Source: RBG-16-66-20 sp049651845
GTDB taxonomy: Bacteria; Pseudomonadota; Gammaproteobacteria; Burkholderiales; SG8-39
Direction of reading: 5' to 3'
DNA: 12,438 nt
Assembly: GCA_049651845.1 (NCBI GenBank)
Contig: JBASCW010000043.1
Coordinates: 1-12,438, forward strand
Numbering within the stretch: the stretch's first letter is position 1; the number at the start of each line of letters is the position of its first letter. The position numbers and the translations under genes were made by a program. Under the pieces are notes generated by a model. That model was not told the origin of the DNA, did no database searches, and worked only from the letters and a program-made list of their open reading frames with translations. This document shows positions 1-5,150 of this stretch, piece after piece.

Positions 1-94
1 GCACTTCGCTCCACACGCCCTCGCATTCATTTCCCAAGTACCACCGCTCGCGCGCTGAATCCAGCGGTTCAGTCCAACTGACCGTATCCGTCAT
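1..94 (-). CDS. Possible 5' end of a reverse-oriented cassette ORF (partial)
   Basis: A minus-strand reading frame starts with ATG at 94-92 and stays open to the window edge, giving 31 residues with a protein-like composition that includes WYLGNECEGVW. The start lies inside the attC-like site at 72-130, so this would be a cassette gene read against the array direction. No convincing Shine-Dalgarno is visible. The competing plus-strand frame, which ends with TGA at 79-81 inside the same attC as cassette genes often do, gives a less protein-like sequence. I do not recognise the product. The fragment is too short for a firm call. Confidence 0.25.
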   Translation of the reverse strand, partial: MTDTVSWTEPLDSARERWYLGNECEGVWSEV

Positions 95-130
95 GCTGTC
101 GCACGCCGGATACGATCCTGTTCGTTATGC
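72..130 (+). other. attC recombination site of the upstream cassette (attC0)
   Basis: This is a 59-bp attC-like site. The left core GTCCAAC (72-78) fits RYYYAAC. The right core GTTATGC (124-130) fits GTTRRRY with one mismatch. The inner arms are a perfect 8-bp inverted repeat, CGTATCCG at 83-90 with CGGATACG at 107-114, around a 16-nt loop. It would belong to a cassette lying mostly left of the window. The recombination point, between G124 and T125, starts the next cassette. Confidence 0.7.
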
Positions 131-175
131 CTCAACGCGGGCGGTGAGCTAGAATTGGCGAATAGAGGGACCAAC

Positions 176-403
176 ATGCCAAACACTGCGCCGGTTGTTC
201 ACAGCGATCCGGATATTCTGGGCGGCACGCCCGTGTTTGTAGGGACGCGCGTTCCGTTCCGCAACCTGATCGACTACCTCGAACGAAACCACAGTCTTGA
301 CGAGTTTCTCGATTCGTTTCCGAGTGTCTCCCGAGAGCAAGCGGTCGCGTCGTTGGAAGCGGCTCACGAAGCCCTGAGCGCTCGTGCGCATTCTGCTGGA
401 TGA
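176..403 (+). CDS. DUF433 family antitoxin-like protein (cassette 1)
   Basis: This 75-aa protein has the DUF433 pattern: an N-terminal segment with DPDILGGTPVFVGTRVP, then a helical part with a typical YLE...SLDEFLDSFPSVSREQ stretch and a short Ala-rich tail. The family is a small winged-helix-like DNA-binding protein often paired with a DUF5615 PIN-like protein as a type II toxin-antitoxin module. I chose ATG 176 because AGAGGGA (164-170) sits 5 bases upstream; a TTG at 155 would add seven residues but lacks such a site. The gene overlaps the downstream toxin frame by 20 bases (384-403), which suggests translational coupling. It is the first gene of cassette 1. DNA binding and autoregulation are inferred from the family. 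Confidence 0.85.
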   Translation: MPNTAPVVHSDPDILGGTPVFVGTRVPFRNLIDYLERNHSLDEFLDSFPSVSREQAVASLEAAHEALSARAHSAG

Positions 404-707
404 GCAGCTTCCTCGGCAGCTAGCGCCGTACTTGGTCGGCCACGACGTTCGTACTGTCCAGCAAGAATCGTGAGCAGGTCTCAAGAACGGCGCATTGCTT
501 ACTCAAGCCGAGGACGCTGGGTTCTCGGTGTTCGTGACCGGCGACCAGAATCTCGAGTTTCAGCAGAACATCTCGAACCGGCGTCTTGGCGTGGTCGTAC
601 TCTGCGCTACGAGCAATGCGCTCGAAGACCTGCTGCCTCTTGTTCCCGCTGGCTTAACCGCGATCGCGACCGTCCGACCTGGGCAGTTGGTTCGTGTTGA
701 GGCATAA
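384..707 (+). pseudogene. DUF5615 PIN-like toxin, interrupted by an in-frame TGA at codon 30
   Basis: Read from GTG 384, the frame encodes the DUF5615 start RILLDEQLPRQLAPYLVGHDV, reaches QES, hits TGA at 471-473, and continues in the same frame with AGLKNGALLTQAEDAGF, then FVTGDQNLEFQQN, ending at TAA 705-707. The total is 108 codons, a normal length for this family. Relatives usually carry a Trp before (A/S)GLKNG, so a single G-to-A change (TGG to TGA) explains the stop. The acidic residues expected of a PIN-like nuclease (LLDE near the start, VTGD in the middle) lie on opposite sides of the stop. A restart at TTG 495 would give only the C-terminal two-thirds without the first acidic motif. 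The toxin is therefore probably dead, unless there is readthrough or a sequencing error. The overlap with the antitoxin gene is intact. Confidence 0.85.
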
Positions 708-779
708 CCGGCCCATCGAGACGGACCTTCGCAAGCGGGCTTCGCCCGCCTGCTCGGCCGCTCATGGGCGACGTTAGGT
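702..779 (+). other. attC recombination site of cassette 1
   Basis: This is a 78-bp site from GCATAAC (702-708) to GTTAGGT (773-779). The toxin stop codon TAA (705-707) lies in the left core, as is usual in cassettes. Inner arms GCCCAT (711-716) and ATGGGC (764-769) pair. A tip hairpin pairs GCGGGC (735-740) with GCCCGC (744-749). The left core is the exact reverse complement of the cassette start at 124-130. Confidence 0.85.
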
Positions 780-801
780 TCTACAACTCAAGGGAGGGAA
801 C

Positions 802-1098
802 ATGGCAAATGTAATCGTAGTCAATCCGTTCGAGGTGCAGAAAGGTAAGGAGGAGCAAGCGCTGACAATGTGGGATACGTTTGCTGAATATTTTCGTAGG
901 CAGCCTGGCTATGTATCGTCCAAGTTACATCGGGCAATTAACCCAGATGCGCGGTTTCATCTAGTAACTGTCGCGGAATGGGCATCACCCGACCATTTTA
1001 TGGCTGCGCTGAAAAACCCGGAGCTTCAAAAAATTGCGGAAGCGGCTACGGATCATTCTCCGAACTATCCAGGGCTTTATGAAGTGATACGAACCTAA
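802..1098 (+). CDS. Antibiotic biosynthesis monooxygenase (ABM) family protein (cassette 2)
   Basis: This is a 98-aa single-domain protein. The fold suggested by the sequence is a ferredoxin-like alpha/beta barrel of the ABM superfamily: a first strand (NVIVVNPFEV), a helix with MWDTFAEYFRRQPGYVSSKLHR, then the strand FHLVTVAEWASPDHF and a final strand near LYEVIRT. The Gly-Tyr-Val after the first helix and the xxxWxSxxxF pattern are typical. These proteins include small cofactor-free quinone-forming monooxygenases and heme-degrading relatives, and the true substrate cannot be read from sequence. ATG 802 follows a strong AGGGAGGG (791-798). The gene sits alone in its cassette and its stop lies in the attC left core. 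Codon use is visibly more AT-rich than in metH or pobA, consistent with separate acquisition. Confidence 0.8.
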   Translation: MANVIVVNPFEVQKGKEEQALTMWDTFAEYFRRQPGYVSSKLHRAINPDARFHLVTVAEWASPDHFMAALKNPELQKIAEAATDHSPNYPGLYEVIRT

Positions 1099-1156
1099 CA
1101 TGGCGTTCGAGATGGACGCGCCGCAAGCGGCGCGCCGCTGAAGCAGCACGTTAGAT
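1093..1156 (+). other. attC recombination site of cassette 2
   Basis: This is a 64-bp site. Left core ACCTAAC (1093-1099) and right core GTTAGAT (1150-1156) both fit the RYYYAAC/GTTRRRY consensus exactly. The central hairpin pairs CGCGCCGC (1117-1124) with GCGGCGCG (1127-1134) across a 2-nt AA loop. The left core plus two upstream bases is the reverse complement of the cassette 2 start (773-781). Confidence 0.88.
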
Positions 1157-1177
1157 TTCCGGAAAAGCTATCGAGCC

Positions 1178-1444
1178 ATGGCACCCGGTGATCCAGAGCG
1201 CGCGAGGGCAGCAATCTACGAGGTCATTGAGAACCAAATTCGGAACAATGACCCACCGGAGACCCGACAGACGCTCGAGCGCCTTATTGGCGCCGGTCAC
1301 TCCCGCGCGGAGGCAGGGCGCTTGATCGCCTGTGTTTTGGCGACGGAACTTTTCGATGTCTTGAAGAGCGAAAAGCCCTATGACAATGCGCGGTACGTCG
1401 GAAATCTAAAGCGACTGCCCGAATTGCCATGGAAAGAGGAATAG
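1178..1444 (+). CDS. Small protein of unknown function (cassette 3)
   Basis: This is an 88-aa, mostly helical, charged protein that I do not recognise as a named family. It starts with an acidic/basic helix (ERARAAIYEVIENQIRNNDPPETRQTLERLI), a Gly-rich turn (GAGHSRAEAGRLIACVL), then a helix with ELFDVLKSEKPYDNARYV and a Pro-rich end (RLPELPWKEE). No signal peptide or membrane segment is seen. It is the only plausible ORF of cassette 3, on the strand expected for a cassette gene, and ends 13 bases before its attC. ATG 1178 is preceded only by a weak GGAAAAG (1161-1167). The residue pattern looks like a real conserved protein rather than a chance ORF. Confidence 0.75.
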   Translation: MAPGDPERARAAIYEVIENQIRNNDPPETRQTLERLIGAGHSRAEAGRLIACVLATELFDVLKSEKPYDNARYVGNLKRLPELPWKEE

Positions 1445-1457
1445 TCGTGCACCGGAA

Positions 1458-1544
1458 ATCTAACTCTAGGTGGTGCGGACGGGCCGCCAGCATCGCGCCA
1501 AGTTCAACTGCCGTGCGGGCCCGCCGCACACCAAGACGTTGATA
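1458..1544 (+). other. attC recombination site of cassette 3, with an imperfect right core
   Basis: The left core ATCTAAC (1458-1464) is perfect and, with six more bases, matches the reverse complement of the cassette 3 start (1150-1162). The inner arms are long: 1471-1485 (TGGTGCGGACGGGCC) pairs with 1517-1533 (ending CCGCACACCA) with small bulges. The right end is GTTGATA at 1538-1544, which departs from GTTRRRY in the last two bases. This is either a divergent core or the place where the array was later damaged. Confidence 0.7.
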
Positions 1545-1769
1545 TGGCTTAACGCTGTCAAGATGCGAACGAGGTTCTCTGCCTTTTGCGCAGTGCTTTT
1601 TGTTTGACATAGCGCCCTTTGGGCAACGCGACGGGGCCGGATGACGACGGCCGATCAAGCTGATATGCGCGCGTTGGGTAGCGCAAGACTGTTGTGCGTC
1701 ACGGAGCTGCCTCGCCCTAGAAGCTGAGGTGCCGGTCCCGAGGGACCGGATCAATAACGTTCCACGAGG
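1545..1769. other. Gene-poor junction between the cassette array and the IS91-type remnant
   Basis: I find no supportable gene here. A core-like GCTTAAC (1547-1553) and GTTGGGT (1673-1679) occur, but no paired inner arms link them. On the minus strand, a 45-codon stretch ending at about 1561 has a basic C-terminus-like composition (ALPKGRYVKQKALRKRQ) and could be the tail of a broken gene, but it has no start or recognisable family. The DNA seems to be a patchwork of fragments. Confidence 0.4.
1732..1749. repeat. Perfect 18-bp palindrome beside the transposase remnant
   Basis: CCGGTCCC (1732-1739) and GGGACCGG (1742-1749) form a perfect 8-bp stem with a 2-nt GA spacer. It lies about 20 bp beyond the last transposase-like codon. 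It could be an end structure of the element or the trace of its deletion. There is no T-tract on either side, so it is not an obvious intrinsic terminator. Confidence 0.6.
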
Positions 1770-2099
1770 ATTCTCCATGGCCTCCGCGAGCGAGCGCGCC
1801 ACGATGCGGCAGAGCTCGCCAAGCAGTGACCGCCGGTAGGCGAAGAACGGCCGCACCAGCTTCGGCACGGTAAAGACGTACTGCCGGTGCGCCACGGACC
1901 GCAGCACGAACTGCTCGACCCAGTCACCCCAGGGGAGGACGCGCTTCTGGTGGCAGCTGGGGCAGAAGTAGCGCGTCTTACAGGAGAAAGCGAGAAGAAG
2001 GTCGTGCCCGCAGCCGCCGCAGCGGATGCGCGCGAAGCCCCGGTGCGGGTCGCCGCAATCGAGAAGGCGCTCGAGCACGTTCTTCTCGACGAATGACAT
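1770..2099 (-). pseudogene. IS91-type transposase, N-terminal fragment
   Basis: About 110 residues match the start of IS91-family (Y1-transposase) proteins: FVEKNVLERLLDCGDPHRGFARIRCGGCGHD, the zinc-binding cysteines CGGC...C...FCPSCHQKR (residues about 27, 30, 40, 46, 49), then QYVFTVPKLVRPFFAYRRSLLGELCRIVARSL. In full-length relatives this leads into the catalytic region with HxH and Tyr motifs. Here the frame stays open further, to 1284, but the sequence after about residue 110 is unrelated and runs through the cassette array, so the catalytic part is missing. The usual extra N-terminal residues are also absent, so both ends may be truncated. The fragment ends about 50 bases from the pcaB stop. 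It cannot transpose by itself. Confidence 0.8.
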
Positions 2100-2151
2100 G
2101 GCGATCCGCCGGTCAACGCGACCGCGGGCACAACCGTTGAAGCGCTATCGG

Positions 2152-3495
2152 TTACTTGGTGCCGAGCGAGCGATCGACCATCGCACCCGCGCTGCCGAGG
2201 TAGTTGCGCGGATCGAGCAGGCGCTCGAGCTCGGCACGGCCGAAATGCGCGCTGACCTGCGCATTCCCGGCGAGCACGTCGAGCAACGGGCGGCCGCCTT
2301 CCGCCGCCGCGCGGCAGGCGTCATAGACGATGTCGTGCGCGGCTTGTCTGCCGAGCTTGGGCGCGAGACCCATCATGACGGCTTCCGCCACGATCAGGCC
2401 CGAGGTCATGCCGAGGTTGCGGGCCATGCGCGCGGCATCCACGGTGAGCCCGGCGAGCATCAGGCTCGCCTGCCTGAGCGCTCCGGACGTGGCGATGAAG
2501 CTCTCGGGCAGCGCGATCCACTCCGCGTGCCAGGGGCCGGTGGCGCGCTCGAAATCCTGCACCATGGCATCGAGCATCAGCGCGCCATGCTGGCGCACCA
2601 GTTTCGCGCAGGCGACGATCAGCTCGGAGGAAATCGGGTTTCTCTTCTGCGGCATGGTGCTGCTGCCGCCGCGCCCGTGCTCGAACGGCTCGAAGGCTTC
2701 GCCCAGCTCGGTGGCCATCATCAGCATCACGTCGGTGGCGATCTTGGCAAGCGACCCGGTGACCAGGCCGCAGAACAGCACCGCTTCCGCCAGGCCGTCG
2801 CGCGCGACATGCCAGCTGATCGCGGGTTCGCCCAGGCCCAGCTCGCGCATCAGCGCGGCGCGCACCGCGAGCCCCTGGTCGCCGAGCGATGCGAGGGTGC
2901 CCGCCGCGCCGCCGAACTGCCCCACCAGCACGCGGGGCCGCAACTGCACGAGGCGCTCGCGATGGCGCTCGATGGGCGAGCGCCACACCGCCGCCTTGAA
3001 GCCGAACGTGATCGGCAGCGCCTGCTGCAGGTGGGTGCGTCCCGCCATCGGCGTGTCGCGATAGCGGCGCGCCAGCCCTGCAAGCGCCTCGGAGACCGCC
3101 GCGAGGTCGGCTTCCACCAGATCGAGCGCCGCGCGCAGCTGCAGAGCGAGCGCGCTGTCCATAATGTCCTGCGTGGTCGCGCCCCAGTGCACGTAGCGCC
3201 CCGCGTCGCCCGCGCAGGCCGCGGCGAGCTGCTTGACGAGGGGCAGGATCGGATAGCCCACCACCTCTGTCTCGCGCCTCAGGCGCTCGAGTTCTAGAAC
3301 GGCGGGCGTTGCCTTTTCGCTGATTTCGCGCGCCGCTGCCGCTGGAATCATGCCGAGCCCGGCTTGCGCGCGCGCGAGCGCGGCTTCCACGTCGAGGCAG
3401 CGCGCGAGGAACCCCGCGTCGGAAAAGATCTCGCGCATGCCGGCGGTGCCGAACATGTCGCGGTAGAGCGCCGAATCGAACACGGTCGAGCCCAC
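2152..3495 (-). CDS. pcaB: 3-carboxy-cis,cis-muconate cycloisomerase (PcaB-like)
   Basis: This 447-aa protein of the class II fumarase/aspartase superfamily has the family length. Visible motifs in order are HWGATTQDIMDS (about 103-114), GRTHLQQALP (about 152-161), and the signature GSSTMPQKRNP (277-287), which forms the flexible catalytic loop. The superfamily also contains adenylosuccinate lyase; the TTQDI form, the C-terminal part and the neighbouring thioesterase and pobA favour PcaB. PcaB lactonises 3-carboxy-cis,cis-muconate, made by protocatechuate 3,4-dioxygenase, to 4-carboxymuconolactone in the cytoplasm. The GTG start at 3495 leaves a 9-base gap after the thioesterase stop, so the two are probably one operon. 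No good Shine-Dalgarno is seen, which makes the start uncertain by a few codons. The dioxygenase genes pcaGH are not in the window. Confidence 0.82.
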   Translation of the reverse strand: MGSTVFDSALYRDMFGTAGMREIFSDAGFLARCLDVEAALARAQAGLGMIPAAAAREISEKATPAVLELERLRRETEVVGYPILPLVKQLAAACAGDAGRYVHWGATTQDIMDSALALQLRAALDLVEADLAAVSEALAGLARRYRDTPMAGRTHLQQALPITFGFKAAVWRSPIERHRERLVQLRPRVLVGQFGGAAGTLASLGDQGLAVRAALMRELGLGEPAISWHVARDGLAEAVLFCGLVTGSLAKIATDVMLMMATELGEAFEPFEHGRGGSSTMPQKRNPISSELIVACAKLVRQHGALMLDAMVQDFERATGPWHAEWIALPESFIATSGALRQASLMLAGLTVDAARMARNLGMTSGLIVAEAVMMGLAPKLGRQAAHDIVYDACRAAAEGGRPLLDVLAGNAQVSAHFGRAELERLLDPRNYLGSAGAMVDRSLGTK

Positions 3496-3504
3496 GGGCC
3501 GCGC

Positions 3505-3942
3505 CTAGCGCTCGCGAAACAGCGATTTGAGCTCGTCGCCGATCGGCACGCCCTTCAAGGGCGAGCCCGGGCCGTTCTGGTAGCGTCCCCAGACGCGCGT
3601 CTCCGAGCCCGTCGCGAGCAGCGTGCCGTCCACGCGCACCACCTCGTGCTCAACGACGAACGACTTGCCGCCCCAGCGCGCGATGCGCGAGCGCACCTCG
3701 GCGCGGTCCTCCTGCTGGGCGGGATGCTTGAACTCGCAGCCCGCGGCCACCAGCGGCATCGCCAGGTGCTCGGCGCGCATGCGCTTGGCGTGGTATCCGA
3801 CTGCCGAGAACATGTTCCAGGCCGCGGCGTCGAACCACTGGAAATACGTCGGGTAGAAGATGATGCCCGCTGGGTCGCATTCGCCCCAGCGCAGCTGCAC
3901 CGGCAGCGAAAACACCTTCGATCTGAATTCCTGCCCGCTCAC
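3505..3942 (-). CDS. 4-hydroxybenzoyl-CoA thioesterase family (4HBT hotdog fold)
   Basis: This is a thioesterase of about 145 aa. The segment WGECDPAGIIFYPTYFQWFDAAAWNMF (about residues 19-45) closely follows the Pseudomonas 4-hydroxybenzoyl-CoA thioesterase pattern GDCDPAGIVWYPNYHRWLDAASRNYF, including the catalytic Asp in CDPAG. KSFVVEHEVVR follows. The enzyme would hydrolyse 4-hydroxybenzoyl-CoA or a related aryl-CoA to the free acid, feeding the divergent pobA. The frame is open far upstream into pobA, but residues before about QEFRSK are not family-like. I chose GTG 3942; GTG 3972 and GTG 3915 are alternatives, none with a clear Shine-Dalgarno. It is followed closely by pcaB. Confidence 0.83.
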   Translation of the reverse strand: MSGQEFRSKVFSLPVQLRWGECDPAGIIFYPTYFQWFDAAAWNMFSAVGYHAKRMRAEHLAMPLVAAGCEFKHPAQQEDRAEVRSRIARWGGKSFVVEHEVVRVDGTLLATGSETRVWGRYQNGPGSPLKGVPIGDELKSLFRER

Positions 3943-3949
3943 GCCGCCG

Positions 3950-3958
3950 GATAATATC
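3950..3958. promoter_or_regulatory. Palindromic -10-like element between divergent thioesterase and pobA genes
   Basis: The 9-mer GATAATATC is a perfect inverted repeat around one central base. It gives a TAnnnT -10 match on each strand: TAATAT (3952-3957) on plus and TATTAT (3956-3951) on minus. Only about 22 bases separate the chosen start codons, so transcription from either -10 would begin at or within a few bases of each start codon, implying leaderless or nearly leaderless mRNAs. That agrees with the absence of Shine-Dalgarno sequences on both sides. The -35 matches are poor. The promoter role is inference. Confidence 0.45.
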
Positions 3959-3964
3959 AGCACG

Positions 3965-5149
3965 ATGCGCACACCCGTCGGGATCATCGGCGCCGGCCCC
4001 GCGGGCCTGCTGCTCGCGCACCTGCTGCATCTCAAGGGCATCGATTCGGTGGTGCTCGAAACGCGCAGCCGCGAGGACATCGAGGCGACCATCCGCGCCG
4101 GCGTGCTCGAGCAGGGTACCGTGGACCTGCTCGATGAGGCCGACCTCGGCGAGCGCATGCGCCGCGAGGGCATGCGCCACGAGGGCGTGATCCTGCGCTT
4201 CGGCGGCGAGAGTCACCGCATCCGCCTGGCCGAGCTCACCGGCGGGCGCGCGATCACGGTGTACGCGCAGCACGAGGTGATCCGCGATCTCGTCAAGGCG
4301 CGCCTGGACGCGGGCGGCGCGATCCTGTTCGGCGTGAAGGATGTGAGCCTGCTCGACCTGGACACGCGCCAGCCCAAGTTGCGCTTTCACGATGCCGCGG
4401 GCGCGGTGCAGGAGCTCGCCTGCGACTACATCGCCGGTTGCGACGGCTTTCACGGCGTGTCGCGGCCCTCGATCCCCTCGCGCATGCGCCGCGAATTCAC
4501 GCGCGTCTATCCATTCGGCTGGTTCGGCATCCTGGTCGAGGCGCCGCCCGCGACCGAGGAGCTGATCTATGCCTACCACGAGCGCGGCTTCGCGCTGGTG
4601 AGCACCCGCTCGCCGCAGATCCAACGCCTGTACCTGCAGTGCAACCCGAACGACGACACCGGCCAGTGGCCCGAGGCGCGCATCTGGGAGGAGCTGCACG
4701 CGCGCCTCGCGGGCGCGGACGGCCTGCGGCTCGCCGAGGGCCGCATCTTCCAGAAGGGCGTGATCGCGATGCGCAGCTTCGTGGTCGAGCCGATGCAGTA
4801 CGGGCGCCTCTACCTCGCCGGCGACGCCGCCCACATCGTGCCGCCGACCGGCGCCAAGGGCCTCAACCTGGCGGTCGCCGACGTGCGCCTGCTGGCGCAG
4901 GCGCTCGCGGAGTTCTATGCTAGCGGCAGCGCCCGGCGGCTCGAGCGCTACTCGGAGACCGCGCTGCGCAGGGTCTGGCGCGCCGAACACTTTTCCTGGT
5001 GGATGACATCGATGCTGCACCACTTCCACGACGAGACGCCGTTCCACCACCGGCTGCAGCACTCGCAGCTGCGCTACGTGGCGCGCTCGCGCGCCGCCGC
5101 GACCATGCTCGCAGAGAACTACGTCGGCCTGCCCTTCGACGATTCCTGA
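3965..5149 (+). CDS. pobA: 4-hydroxybenzoate 3-monooxygenase (p-hydroxybenzoate hydroxylase)
   Basis: This 394-aa protein matches the usual PobA length exactly from ATG 3965. It shows the Rossmann FAD motif GIIGAGPAGLLLAHLL (about 6-21), the CDGFHGVSR motif (159-167) and the second FAD motif LAGDAAHIVPPTGAKGLN (284-301). Residues that contact substrate in the Pseudomonas enzyme are present with a +1 shift: Tyr202, Ser213, Arg215 and Tyr223, plus the C-terminal ENYVGLP with the proton-relay Tyr. The enzyme uses FAD and NAD(P)H with O2 to hydroxylate 4-hydroxybenzoate to protocatechuate in the cytoplasm. It is divergent from the thioesterase and pcaB genes, and only one base separates its TGA from the next ATG. 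No PobR-type regulator is in the window. Confidence 0.95.
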   Translation: MRTPVGIIGAGPAGLLLAHLLHLKGIDSVVLETRSREDIEATIRAGVLEQGTVDLLDEADLGERMRREGMRHEGVILRFGGESHRIRLAELTGGRAITVYAQHEVIRDLVKARLDAGGAILFGVKDVSLLDLDTRQPKLRFHDAAGAVQELACDYIAGCDGFHGVSRPSIPSRMRREFTRVYPFGWFGILVEAPPATEELIYAYHERGFALVSTRSPQIQRLYLQCNPNDDTGQWPEARIWEELHARLAGADGLRLAEGRIFQKGVIAMRSFVVEPMQYGRLYLAGDAAHIVPPTGAKGLNLAVADVRLLAQALAEFYASGSARRLERYSETALRRVWRAEHFSWWMTSMLHHFHDETPFHHRLQHSQLRYVARSRAAATMLAENYVGLPFDDS

Positions 5150-5150
5150 G

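Larger units (their letters stand above)
124..1544 (+). mobile_element. Integron gene-cassette array (three complete cassettes, no integrase in view)
   Basis: Three head-to-tail cassettes each hold one or two short ORFs followed by an attC. The start of each cassette is the exact reverse complement of its own left core and adjacent bases: 124-136 with 696-708 (13 bp), 773-781 with 1091-1099 (9 bp), and 1150-1162 with 1452-1464 (13 bp). Circularisation predicts this pairing and chance does not. All attC sites point the same way, so an integrase and promoter, if present, lie left of position 1. Without them the array can only be called a run of attC sites: it could be the distal end of a chromosomal integron or a cluster lacking an integrase. 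The array seems to end at the damaged junction near 1545. Confidence 0.82.

Noticed and set aside
471..473. TGA in the DUF5615 frame as a selenocysteine codon or recoded Trp
   Set aside because: The family does not use selenocysteine at this position, and TGA is an ordinary stop elsewhere in the window (end of pobA). A nonsense mutation of TGG is simpler.
1547..1679. A fifth attC site (GCTTAAC to GTTGGGT, 133 bp)
   Set aside because: Both cores fit the consensus, but I found no paired inner arms, and the left core is not complementary to the start of the supposed cassette at 1538.
1284..1769. Continuation of the transposase frame past residue 110
   Set aside because: The frame is open but its translation no longer resembles IS91-family proteins and runs antisense through the cassette 3 ORF and its attC.
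2026..3297. Plus-strand ORF of 423 codons across pcaB
   Set aside because: It is antisense to pcaB, with His/Arg/Ala-rich shadow composition and no recognisable domain.
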